64,000 nucleotides of DNA from Saxidomus purpurata (lineage: Eukaryota; Mollusca; Bivalvia; Venerida; Veneridae). The stretch's first letter is position 1. Each line of letters starts with the position of its first letter. Made by a program: the position numbers and the translations under genes. The notes beneath the pieces were generated by a model, which ran no database searches, was not told where the DNA came from, and worked only from the letters and a program-made list of their open reading frames with translations. Shown piece after piece: positions 12,526 through 24,391 of the stretch. Where the stretch lies: NCBI GenBank assembly GCA_022818135.1, contig JAFMSR010000005.1, forward strand, positions 25,472,486 to 25,536,485, given 5' to 3'.

Positions 12526-15306
12526 TCAAGTTCTTGCAACATTATCGAGGGCTCTTCTTTGGTATATAAAAATGATACATTGAAGAAGATATTTTCTGTC
12601 TTTGTTACCAGGGTAGATGATGATATATCACTCTTGTTTGGTCATGGATAAATTAATTCTGATTACAGTAACTGTATTTGTTAATACTATAGAACATGAT
12701 TTTTTTGCTTGTGTGAGTTATTGTGAAACTTAAAAACTCTTTAGTAGAATTTATTGGCATAATTAGGCCTATTATTATAATGGATTGACACAAAAAAATG
12801 GGATATAGAATTTATTGGCGTGATTAGGCTTAGTATAATTATGTTAATGGCTCATCACATCAATCAATGGGGCAAAAAATTTCATATGAAAAAAATGTGA
12901 ACTGAAAAATTTGACACGGGTATGGGAATTTGTCTGCATCAGCGTTTTCATTGTGGATTTTGTCCGTAAGTGATTGTCTGAGTTAAAGAATTGAATGTTG
13001 ATTGACAAGACATTGTCTTAAATAGGAAATGTAATTTTGTGATGTATTTACTAATAATAGATTATCTCCTACATGCATATTTGCTGAAGAATGTCTCCTA
13101 CTATCTACTCACCATACATATATAAGTTTACATAAAATGTCAAAATTTCTTAAAGTCTGCAAATTGTCACAACATTATGTGATACAAGTAGTGAGTTTGA
13201 AGAGAGTGTTATAGATACAAGGGTGGGTCTGTTGTTTATATGTCACACCTGAATTCTTAAACAGTGCCTCTTCTGAAAAAAGCTTCAGAAAAAAAGCTGG
13301 CCAGTGAATTACTGTCATTTTTTTGGGGGCACAGACTAATGCAGCAACAATATGTGCTTAAGTTATGTCTCAGCTTTAGTTTGTGGAATACTTTCACAAA
13401 CCTGTTAACAGGAAAAGGTAACTGTAGTTTCATTGATGCACAGTCCAAAAAAATTTAGCATCTTGGAATAATAAAAAAATTCACAATTCATTGTGACAGT
13501 CATACTCATTATGTTGAATCTTCACAATTGTGGAAGTACATTTCATTGCATGAACATAGGGTCTGTCAAGGTCATTCTCAGATGAAGAATATTAGTGCTT
13601 CAGTACAGTTAAATAACCAAAATATAGGCTGTCAAGTTCTCAGGACAGTATTGTGCTTCAGTGGACAGTATATGTAAACTAGAATAAGTAACCAAATCGA
13701 AAATGAAAAAAAAACCCACATGCTGGCCACAATGTGCAAGATTATTGCCATAGATTTCAGAGCTTTTGATTTTCATTTCCATAGTTTTAGGAAGTTTTCA
13801 GGCGAGCAGTTTACATTTGACAAAGATGGTCTGGTTTTTTTTCAGTCATTGCTACATCAATGGAATGTTTTATGCAAAATAATGACAAGTTGTTCATCAA
13901 AGTTGTATGATTTAATGCAGCTTTGATTGATTAAGAGTATAAATTGTAACATGCATTTAACTCATAGGGCAAGCTTGAAAAATAAAATCAGCTATTTTGA
14001 AGGAAACTTAAGGACATTGTGTTATTTTGTTATTCTTAAAATATTAAAAAGGGATGGTTTGAGAAACTGCTGCAGCAAAAGTGAGTATTGGGGGTGTGTT
14101 TGGGCCTGTGATTGGGGGTTAGTGCGTAGCCAGCGTAGTTGTCTGGAATGCAACCATCATGGGTGATTTCCAGCATGTATGGTAAAAGCCAACTAAAAGG
14201 GCTTGGTGAGTTAAGGTCCCTACAGACATTGTAAAGCCCCATGCAAGTGGTGACTCAAACCACTAAAGAGGTGGCCACTCATCAGTGTGCTTAAGATAGT
14301 TTCAACACCTAAAATCACCACTCATTCATTTATTAAATGCTTGCCCTAAACGTCTGCTTCTGATTTAGTAGATGTTTGAAATAAATTCAAGCTTCAGAAT
14401 GACATTGATTATCATAGAAATGGGAGGCTTGCATGATTATTGTCATAATGGTTCCAGCATTACATGTACTACATTCGACCTTTCACTTTTTGCAATTATA
14501 TTTATTCAATATTTTACGTATATTTTTTTTTCATTTTGAGAATAGGCGATTGATGTGGATAGATATTAACTAGCACTGGCCCAAGTAGTACATTAATTGA
14601 AACTTCTGAATTTCTCAAACTGATGAAAAAATGTGGAAATTAACATGAACTTTTTATTACCTGATTGATGGTTTTGTTTTCGTAGCGTAGAATAAATTAC
14701 AGAAGATGAACCCATTAAAGTTTACTGTTACAGTATAGGTCATTGCCTCATTATGCTTGATAACTTGAAGTCCTTGGAGCACAATTTCAAGAAGCTCTTA
14801 TTTTACTGAGAAAGATGTCCTACGAAAAACATTCCTTAATTATATATTGCAGTACTTTTTTCAGTGATATTGCAAAATATTATGAACGGCTTTCTGGCGA
14901 CTCTTTTTCGTAAAGTACAACTTAATACCAAAGAGAGACTTATATGTCAAAATATTTTTATAGTTAAGAGTAGATGGTTCTATCATTATCCTATCAGTAA
15001 ATTTATTTTTCTATATCAGTAAATTCAAAGTGATCCTGAGACTTTAAAAAAGCATTCTTCTGGTTCAGTGGGACTGTGGTCAATGACCTGTAAGCCTCTT
15101 CTGCTTCAGTGGGACTGTGGTCAATGACCTGTAAGCCTCTTTGCACCCTAAGTGCAGTGGAGGCCCTGTAAGGGGTCATTAGTTTTAGGGCAGCTAATGA
15201 TTAAATTCTTCTTGTTAGGAAGTTGGCAGTTTCTTGTAGAGATGAAGGGGTCAAGTATTGGTTTATTCCTAGAGCAGTGGTAGGGTAAACTACTTGTTGT
15301 TGGTAT

Positions 15307-16206
15307 ACTTAATTATGTATGTACTTAACAATCTGTTGTGGGAAAGGACATTGTAAATTTGAGGAAGAAAAAGAATGTAATGAGATTTTCAAAGGAAGAC
15401 ATTAAAATTCTATGTATTTGTTAAAGGAATGGAAGATACTAAAAGCATGTTAAACCACATAAGTTGAACAATCATAACCTGAAAATGTATTTTACACTAA
15501 AATGGTGAAGATTTTAATCACCAGCTAGCTTGATTCATGGATGTTTCCAGGGACATTATTTCACCATGTTTCACCAAGGGGAATTCATATTGAATATCAG
15601 TTTTATTAACTTTTAGTTTAGACGCTACATTGTACTTTAATGCTGGCAAGATTATTTTTTAGCACAGTTACATCCTTCAAAATATGATATAATTATGCAA
15701 TATAATATACATTGAAATTATGGTTTAAGTGTGATAGATTGGTTTCATAGTTCATACAAATGTAACTATGACAATTATGTGAATGTGTAAATTGACATAC
15801 AAGTTATGAAGCAAGCTGCCTTGCAATTAGTTCAATGTACAAAGAATTATTAAATAGAGAGTTAAGGTTTTAAAAAATAATCTTGCTTAAACCATAGGTT
15901 ATAGAAAATTACATTATATTTGATAAGCTCCCAAGACACCTTTAAGCCAGAGGTGCCATGCAGGGTACATCATGGGCCTCAATAGCTCAGTGGTTAGGTC
16001 ATTTGCCTCTGGAATGGGAGGTCCCGGGTTCGAATCCCAGTCCGAGCAATGACACTGATACCATACATGCCTCAGTCAACCCAGCTGTAAATAGGTAGCA
16101 TTGATGAAAAACTCACTGCCTCTTTCTCACGAGCGTGCTGACATATGGAATGAGTGTTCGATAGCCATTCAATAACAGAGCTTTCCATGTAATCAAGCTC
16201 AAACTA
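15307..16206. other. Unique spacer between copies B and C
   Basis: About 900 bases not found in copies A or B. Apart from a tRNA-derived element near its right end, no gene or structure is visible. Confidence 0.6.
15970..16140 (+). repeat. tRNA-derived SINE-like element
   Basis: Box A-like TAGCTCAGTGGTTAGG and box B-like GGGTTCGAATCCCAG lie at tRNA spacing. The acceptor arms do not pair properly (GGGCCTC against CCGAGCA), so this is not a working tRNA. The sequence after the head (TGTAAATAGGTAGCATT) looks like a SINE body. Target duplications were not found. Confidence 0.6.
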
Positions 16207-16291
16207 AGCATAGAAGCTTTTCAGTTACATTGAGAAATTGTGTTTTGGAATACATTGTACTACAGTTACAAAACAAAACTGTTTATTTCAG

Positions 16292-17248
16292 GATGTCACT
16301 TGGTGAGAGACTCACTGGAAGAGAGGATTTGACACTAGTCAGTGAGCAAGGCGCCATAGGAAACAAGGAGCTGAAATTTGCCATGAAGAAGGTACTTTGC
16401 TATTTCGTATTAAGCTTAATGCTTTTCAGTGAACTCAGAAGGCTTAAGTTCATACGTACCGAATTAGAGGACAAAATTTTAATTTCTTTTTTGGGACGCA
16501 TGCAATGACTGATGCATGATATTTGCATCTGTACATGGTCGGGAAAATGGACGTATGTCACATTGCAAATTAAGACAAATTGGTAAGAATATGAAATATC
16601 GAGGTTGATTAATTGTAAATAGCACAATCATTCAAGTTTTATTACCCTACTTGTTTTCGGGCATGACATAGTATTACTTTCTCAAGCAGTGTTGCAGGCT
16701 TTGCAGAATTATGGCTTTTGGACTGTTGAAAGTTTTATGTACAAAAAAATGTAAGTTAGCTGAATTGGGTCAGTGAAGGTGTCAGATAGGAAATAGTGTC
16801 TGAGATGGTTATGAAATATGGAAATTTCATAATCTGATATGTCAGAAATAAAACTAGCAAAAACGGGAAACGTCCTGGGCTTTTGGTCTTGGTTCATGTG
16901 GTTACACCTTTGTTGCGCATTTTTCTGTTGGAAAATGCAAACATTGTCATGATTAAACACAAACATTCAGATCTCAGTTAATGTGGAGCAATGTATATGA
17001 TTGTTTGCTATGTTAATGAACCATCACCAAATGTAGTTAATTAAATGGTAGTCATTGTAGGGGCATAGAAAATTACTACAAAATAATACCATCTTATGTT
17101 TATTTCACAGGGAAGGAAAGAAGTACGTCAGGAAAACGAACAAAGAGAACATCATGCTGAACGTAGAAAGATCCGCAGATCAGCAGGGGAGATAACTAAA
17201 GGGCTTAAACAAAAACCGAAATTTTGGATGGGTCAAAGAGTAAAATGA
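16292..17248 (+). CDS. NOL10: NOL10-like last two exons, copy C
   Basis: Exons 16292-16391 and 17111-17248. Splice sites, phase and reading frame are as in copy A, and the final 45 residues are identical to A as far as I can read. Upstream exons are absent, as in copy B. Preservation of three open copies of the same two exons is the odd point. Confidence 0.65.
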
Positions 17249-18699
17249 AGAAAAAAAAGGCTGAAGTATGTACGGATGTATTGCCAGATTGAACTATTCA
17301 GGCCGTACCAGGGAGATTTGTCTGGCATGTACTCTGGAGGGGCTGTTGGTAGACAGTTCATGTTATTGCTGCAGTTAGCTGCTCTCCTCCATAACAGTCT
17401 CAGTTTCGGGGTCAAAAATGAACAGTTGCTCAAGACGTATCACGTGCAAGTGATTCTCTGAAGTAAAAAGGAATCATAGTAGTGAAATAAACATTTGTGA
17501 AATTGAAAACATTTTGGGCTTGACATGCCTGTTATCCAAACAACGCTACAGTTGTTTGGTTTGGGTAGGATTTTGCATGCCAGGCAGTACAAACCGGCAA
17601 GTCAGTTTAAAATGAATACCTTGTAATATGAATTGTTGAAATCAAATGTACAGGTACATGTGTAAACATAAAATGTAAGTTATGGTACAAGTGTAAAAAG
17701 GTGAATTTCAAAGTAAGTGCGATGTGAAGAAAGATGAAAGTAACAGTTTAAGTTCAAAGGTGTAAGACTTTAGTGTAAAAAGTTTAAGCAAATGCTCTAT
17801 GGCTGCATTGATGATATCATGATGGATTTTCCTATTTAAACTTGACAAAGGTTTAAAAGTTCTTAATCACCATTTTCAGCAAAGTTTAAACTAGTTTTTA
17901 GCTTGGCTGGACGAAATCTGTCTGTCCATCAAATTTCCCTTGATAACACTCTGCAGGTCACAATTTCCATTCAACAAACTTGACTGCTCGAAGGTTTCCT
18001 GTAACTTGTAGATGGTCCCTATTGTTTTTGGGTAAGTTGGTCAAAGGTCAGTATGTCAAAGTGAGCTCAGTTGGTTTTTCCTTTATAAGACAGGTCACAA
18101 TTTTCATTTGACTTTTGAGGAGATTGCATGCAACCTATAGATGATCCCTTAAGATTTTAGGGTCTGTGCAAAGGTGAAGGTCACACTGAGCCAAACTTTG
18201 CAAATCATTTCTGCTCAATATGTTGAGATCTTATTATCAACAACAGTCTTCAAACTTTGTAGGATGATTGGTCTTACTAAGTAGATGATCCCTACTGTTT
18301 TGGGGGTCAGTTGGTCAAGTTCAAGGGCACAGTGACCTGTTAGCTTTTCCTTAACAACTTTTCAAAAGATTTTCCCAAGAAATGCTCAGAAGGGTCCAGT
18401 CAGTCCAATAGACAGAGACCTCTGGTTTTTTTCTACTTGTGAGGTAGATAAAAATGACATTTTAATGAACTTTATTTATTATAATAAGAACTTTTATGGA
18501 AAAAAGAAACTTATTAGAATTGATTGTTGGAGTTAAACAATGCTGTCCTTGTTAATTGTATAGCTATTACTGTTACATAAATAAAGAATGGAAATAAATA
18601 ATGAAATGTCCACTGTTTTGTCATTGATGAGTGTTGTCCCTTCGCTGCTGGCCAGCAAGTTATTCTGCCTTTGTGGCTGGTTGTAGACCAGGATCCATC
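17249..18699. other. Non-coding part of copy C
   Basis: Colinear with 1044-2477 of copy A, with AATAAA motifs near 18580-18600. No gene seen. Confidence 0.5.
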
Positions 18700-18978
18700 T
18701 GCACATTTATTCAGTTTGACCTTGCTCTCATCTGCACATTTTTCGCGCTGCACATTTTTCAGTTTGACCTTGCTCCATCTGCACATTTATCGTTTGACCT
18801 TGCTCCATCTGCACATTTATTCAGTTTGACCTTGCTCTCATCTGCACATTTATTAGTTTGACCTTGCTCTCATCTTCACTTTATTCAGTTTGACCTTGCT
18901 CTCATCTGCACTTTTATTCAGTTGACCTTGCTCTCATCTGCACGTTCATTCAGTTTGACCTTGTTCTCATCTGCACTG
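18700..18978. repeat. 33-bp minisatellite, copy C (expanded, irregular)
   Basis: Roughly eight units of the CATCTGCACATTTATTCAG repeat, several with deletions of 1-6 bases, and one unit carrying TTTTTCGCGCTGCACATTT. It is longer than in copies A and B. Confidence 0.88.
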
Positions 18979-20786
18979 TTTCAGAGAGCACTTCAATGAA
19001 TGATTGGTATGACCTGACTTGAATAAGGCATGTTTATTTTAGAAATATAGCATGGTAATGGTTAAAGTAGACTTTTAAACTCTGTTGAGATTGAGAGCCT
19101 TCAAGTCTCTTAAAGTCTTTTTTCTTTTTAGAAAGAATCTCTATCTAAAATTTGTCTCAATCAAAGGTCAAAGGAAGGAGAAATTGTGAAGATTTTATAA
19201 AAACACCCAGAAAAGAGGAGATAATGACTAACAACTGAGCCAGTCTATGGTCAAAGCGCTGAAAATAACAGTTTGAATGAATCCTCAAATCACAAAGTTC
19301 CTGTATAAATTCCTGTAAAGTATTTCTGAAATGAAAATAATACGCTACCAATTTGAACTATAAGGCATCGAAATTCTTTTGAAAGCCAGATATAACCATA
19401 TATATACAGTGTAGTCAGCACTGTCAAATGAAATCCACTTACAATTTCAATAGATTTTCTCTAATTGATTTGGCGATTTTCACTTGTGTTGTTGAGTTTA
19501 GCATCTACATTTTATGTTTTAATGTATCATTTAAGAAATAAAGGGGGGGAGCAGCTTTTAAAAGAATAATCCACACAGAGTCCTGCTTATGTGATCACTT
19601 ACTAGTTGTATTAAACAACTAGATCAACTTGCCACATAGTTCATCTTTACTTATTTCAAGTTTCAGAAATTCTATCCATTGGTTGCTAAAATATGGCACC
19701 TGACGGACTGAGAGACAAAATTACTATACCACACCTAAGGTGGGGGATAAAAGTCTTTATGACATGTACATGTACTAAACCATTTAAAAAAAATTAAGTA
19801 AATTTCAAGCAGATACATTGGAAACATAATGATTGCCAAAGCCAGCATCAAGTATCTAATATACATGTTTATTAGCCTTCAATGAAATTTGCAGTCTTCT
19901 GATTGGTCAATGATCCGTAAATATATATTGATATTTACGGGTAAGCCGGTAATATACACTTGACATATCCCGTTACTGTACCTCATGCTAAACGCGAGCT
20001 TGTTCGCCGCGTACACTACGTCAATTTATAAGTCCGTGCTGATTTGTGACGTCACGACGTGATATTGAGGTATCATAAGGGGGTTTGAAAGTCTGCTTAC
20101 GTTCAGCCATTAAATAAATAAAACATAAACGGAATCTCTCAATATTTTAGACTGGGAAGGGTAATAAAATTGTTATTTGTTTTTTGACGTGATATATTGG
20201 GATATATTACCCGCCTCGGGGAAAAAAGGGTTATGGGGGTAATATGTTACCATATCACTACTTCAAAAACCAAATAACATATAATATAAGATCACTGACT
20301 ACATGTAATGGCAACTTGAGCTAAAAATAGGAACACTTTACACAGAATTGATGATACAGAAACAATGTACATGTACATGCAGGTATTTTCAATGGTCTTT
20401 TCATTATACTTCAGAGAAAGTGTTGTTATCGGTTTCAGTTTGTGCTGAAAAGGTATGAGCCCTCCTTCACAATACTGCAAAGTTTCAAGGGTAAGTGGTA
20501 CGATGAATTGCACCGTCACATTTTCTGACAAAGGTTTATTAATTGTCTAATTATGTCAGGAGGTGCTAAAGACTGCAGTAAAATAAACGCAAAGGCAAAG
20601 TCATATAAAAAAGTATCAATTTTCTTTAATTCAATAAACATGTAAGTTTATGTTTGCTTGAATGTATTGCGCTAAAATGATCTGGAAATTTGTCATAGTG
20701 ATACAATTGACAGGTATCGAACCTGGCCTAATATCGCTCAATCACTCACACATTCCAAACACCATTCCATCATGCGACATCTACAG

Positions 20787-21520
20787 TCTTAAGTATTTGT
20801 GACAGGTATACGATTTACACCTATGTAGGTCCGTGCTATATACTAGTATACCTATATACCTGTCACAAATACTTAATCCTGATTGGCTGATAGCGCTCAC
20901 GTGCCGGGTCTGCAAAAGTATGTGTAGACCTGGAAAATGATGTGAAGACCTGCACGGATTCAAGACGTCATTTCTGTAATATTTTGTGAAATTTCACACT
21001 TTTTATGAGGTTACGATATAATAATTTTAGACTATGTTTCGGTCAATATATTTTTGCGGACCTGAAAAGAATGATATGACTTCGGACTTCGTCCTCGGTC
21101 AAATCACTTTTAACAGGTCCGTAAAACATATATTGACCCAAAAGCTATTGTATCGTTACCTGTCATAAATACTTAATCCTGATTGGCCGATAGCGCTCAC
21201 GTGCCGGGTCTGCAGAAGTATGTGTAGACCTGGAAAATGATTGTAGACCTGAACGGATTTTAAGACGCCATTTTTATAATATTTTCGTGTAATTTTCACT
21301 ACTTTTTATAAGGTATACGATATAATAATTGTAGACTAATGTTTCGGTCAATATATAGTTTTGCGGACCTGTAAAAAATGATATTGACCTCGGACTTCGT
21401 CCTTGGTCAATATCCCTTTTAACAGGTCCGCAAAACTATATATTGACCACAAAATTAGTCTATAATTGTATAATGTAGGTCCGTGCTATATACATCTATG
21501 TAGGTCCATGCTTAAAGTTA
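20787..21520. repeat. Foldback element cluster, copy C
   Basis: Hairpin with CACGTG and CCAAT arms, followed by two of the 160-base hairpins in inverted orientation relative to copy A (about 21015-21150 and 21310-21475), with CACGTGCCGGGTCTGC linkers. It ends near GTAGGTCCATGC. The inversion and doubling show rearrangement among these elements. Confidence 0.82.
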
Positions 21521-23217
21521 ATACCTACAAATACATTTTGTAGTGTCAAACTGGAGCAATAATATCCCAGTGTCAAATTATAATCAATCGACCTTTTTGA
21601 CAGAGACATAATTTATACTGACGCATTTCATAGCGTTTACATGACAGTCACTGTGTCTCTATTGTATACATTGAAAAAAGTGTGACTGTTTTGTTTAGAT
21701 GTACGCAATACGCTTTACTACTATAAAAAAGTATGAATATGACCACATAAAAAGTCTCTGTTCCATATTTCGAAAATTTGTTACATAAATTTTAGAAGCA
21801 ATCATTGTAAAACTTTAATAACTTTAATGTGTTGATTTATTAACTTATGCTATCTACTTTATAAATGTCAGTGACTACAGTTATGGTACCGTAACTAGGG
21901 CGGTAAATCTTGCCATCTTGAAAGAAGTATGTAAGAGGGATGTCCCCTGAAACAGGGGAAGTAAATCTTGCAAACGTAAAGTGGAATTATGCACATTTGT
22001 TTTTCAAGTAAAAATCCAGCTGAAATGTATGTGTTAAAAGGGTAGAGGAAACAATAGCTTTTAACCCAATGCACTAAACTCTTCCTGCTACCAGTACAAA
22101 ATAATAACTTTCCAAATATTGCTTTTCCTATTTTGACCGGGGGAGTCAATTTACAAAAACTACATGCAGGAGTTGCTTCCCTTCCACTGCCGAACTCTCT
22201 ACCAACAACAAAACAATAGGGCAATCACTGCGAAGAAAGCAACTACTATTTCATTAGTCCAATATTTTTTATTTCTAAAGCACCTAATTCAAATATTAAT
22301 GCGGCATTATCATTAGTTTAACACATTTAAATGCACAGCAACCGAAAATTCCCTTTTTCAATGATATTGCAAAAAAAAAAAAAGGCTTTCTGGCAACTCT
22401 TTATTTTAATATGAAAGAGAGGCATATGTTAACATTGTTTTAGAGTGAATAAATCGTTTTATCATTGTCATATCCGAATACATTTATGTTACTACCAGTA
22501 CATCCAAAGTGATCCTGTAACTTTAAAGTTGGTGAAAACCAAGGAAATATTTTCATTTTATCTATATGATGAATAGGTTTGTAAATTTTTGTCCTTTTTT
22601 AATGCCTTTAATTGAAACAAAGTTATTAAGATGTATAAAAAATGTATGCTTTGTATTTGTAATGAAACGCCCATGTTTGTGCATTCTTTTGATCGTGGAA
22701 ACACAAAGACTGTTTGAAGCTTTTTTTTCGTGTGAGTTATAAGTAGTGTTATATTTTAATGAGTACAGTTATAAATTATTCTGAAGACTGATTATTTCGA
22801 AGATTTTTAAATTAAAACAAACAAAATTCATTATGACACGTCATATTTTCTAATAGCCAATCATCTTTAAGTCTCCAACTTTTTCGCACTTTCAGTTCTT
22901 CTTTCTCCATTTGTCTCGCTGTTTCAGTCCTCCGTCTTTTTCCATTTGTCTCGCATTTTCAGTTCTCCATCTGTCTCGTCTTTTTAAAGTTGCGTCTTAT
23001 TTATCAAAAATACAATATATTCACTTTTGCGGCGCAGTCTTGTTAAGCTTTATCATACGGCGTACCAACCGATTCGGCACAGGCAATTGCTGACACCTAA
23101 GGAATGTGTTTTGAAAAGATAAGAAAATGTTTGCATCATGATGTATCTCACGTCAGTTTGAAGAAAGCGTGAAATGTATTACCTATACATCTTGTCACCG
23201 TTACGCCTGAAACACTT
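21521..23217. other. Intergenic sequence, paralogous in part to 35.2-36.0 kb
   Basis: No gene. A degenerate repeat at about 21893-21975 (GTAAATCTTGCCATCTT, then GATGTCCCCTGAAACAGG) belongs to the family arrayed at 35210-35690. Further matches, such as GCATTCTTTTGATCGTGGA (22680 against 35762) and CTCGC-rich pyrimidine stretches (22870-22980 against 35890-35950), show that this is the flank of a duplicated block carrying glycine-rich genes 1 and 2. Confidence 0.6.
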
Positions 23218-23231
23218 TAGTGGTATATGTA

Positions 23232-23522
23232 TCGTATATTAGGGCTTTATCGTTGGTATCGGTTTTCCATATGACCAACGCCCCCAGAGGAGGTTAGTTA
23301 TTTTAGGATTCGGAGGATAGTGCAAGATACAGAAAGCGTCCCGATTCCAGAGACACCCCTGGTTCTTATACATGCCAGGTGTATAGCACCCATACATGGG
23401 ATCTCGGTTTTAGTCTCATCTGAAAGACTGTTAGTAATTTTAGTTGGTCAGCCCCGGGAATCGAAACCGCTACCGCGAGATTACAAGTCTCGTGCTCTAC
23501 CGATTGAGCTATCCGGGCTGAC
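23232..23522 (-). repeat. tRNA-derived SINE with 14-bp target duplications
   Basis: The minus strand begins with a tRNA-like head at 23522: box A TAGCTCAATCGGTAGAGC, an anticodon arm CGAGA-CTTGTAA-TCTCG, and box B GGTTTCGATTCCC. A body of about 200 bases follows. Perfect 14-bp direct repeats TAGTGGTATATGTA flank it at 23218-23231 and 23523-23536, which proves insertion. The anticodon would be TGT (Thr), but the acceptor and T arms are off, so it is not a tRNA gene. Confidence 0.88.
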
Positions 23523-23536
23523 TAGTGGTATATGTA

Positions 23537-24391
23537 GGTCAAAGGGACCTATTTATAGAAAACTTTGACTTCGCTTCATCTTCTATACCTCCATCTGTAT
23601 TTCAATAAAAATTGACAGAAACGTTTATTGATATATGTCCGTGCCAATTCGAAGAATTGCGGAAGGGTATCTCAAAGTGTCGTCTGTTCAAACTTTTCAT
23701 TTCTCATCAATAACTTCTGAAATGTTGTCTGGATTCAATTTAGATTTGACATTCAGGTTTTTGACGATAAAAGCACAGGTCAAATTCGAATTTGGTTACA
23801 ATCTAAGAATTGTAACAGAAGTGACATGACTTGTATAGTCCCCCTCCCGACTTGAATTTCAGCAAAAAAGTGTTTTCGATCAATAACTTTTGAAAAGTCG
23901 GTTGGATTTTAGTCATATTTAACTTTTAGGTTGATGATGATAAATCAAAGCACCGAAAGTGCTGAAAAACAGATGAAGTGCTATTTTATTTGCAGTCCAG
24001 TTACTGGAGCATTGTCTCACTGACCTTGGCCTTTCCATCAAGGGTATTTTTACTAAGATGAGCGTTTAATGACCATCATTAACATACTGTCATTGATAAG
24101 GCACACTTCACGACCCGATAAGCTTAAAACTTATATATCTGGTTGAAAACAAGCACTGTTTTCTCACGACACCTGGAAAACTTATATATTTTCCAATAGC
24201 ACGATGGAATTTGCATTTCTGGTTATAACATCATACCACAAAGTATATGTTCAAGGGTAAGTACAATATAAAACGACATTTTGAATGCAATTGATATATT
24301 TGTATAAACATATATAATTATAATACAACTTTATAATGCCGCGTATGAAAAAGATGGACGTTTCGGTTTGTAGGGATTGTCAACAGAATGA
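23537..24391. other. 3' flank of glycine-rich gene 1
   Basis: No gene. Contains one to two copies of a repeat of about 125 bases (TTTCAGCAAAAxAGTGTTTTCGA, then CAATAACTTTTGAAA) that is multiplied at 38.8-39.4 kb next to glycine-rich gene 2. A 3' UTR of gene 1 should lie in 24391 and below. No canonical AATAAA close to the stop was seen on the minus strand. Confidence 0.5.

Larger units (their letters stand above)
7889..15306. repeat. Tandem segmental duplication, copy B
   Basis: Starts at about 7889, where sequence matching the end of the unit (TACTTGTTGTTGGTAT) runs directly into the start of the NOL10-like intron. It follows copy A colinearly at high identity. Differences include loss of about 200 bases around 10470, a shortened minisatellite, an insertion of about 70 bases near 14465-14545, and a local 44-base duplication at about 15059-15140 (TTCAGTGGGACTGTGG motif twice). 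No genes besides the two exons. Confidence 0.93.
16207..20788. repeat. Tandem segmental duplication, copy C (truncated)
   Basis: Begins with sequence matching base 1 of the window (AAGCATxGAAGCTTTTCAG) and follows copy A to about A-4462. It then breaks off inside the foldback cluster. It lacks the 2.6-kb right part of the unit. The truncation point lies in hairpin elements, which suggests that they mediated the rearrangement. Confidence 0.92.

Noticed and set aside
15970..16050. tRNA gene between segment copies B and C
   Set aside because: The acceptor stem does not pair and a SINE-like body follows.
21895..22224. 109-codon minus-strand open frame
   Set aside because: Part of it is the 63-bp repeat family, and no domain or splice context supports a gene.
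23440..23522. tRNA-Thr (anticodon TGT)
   Set aside because: It is the head of a SINE bounded by a 14-bp target duplication, with unpaired acceptor and T arms.
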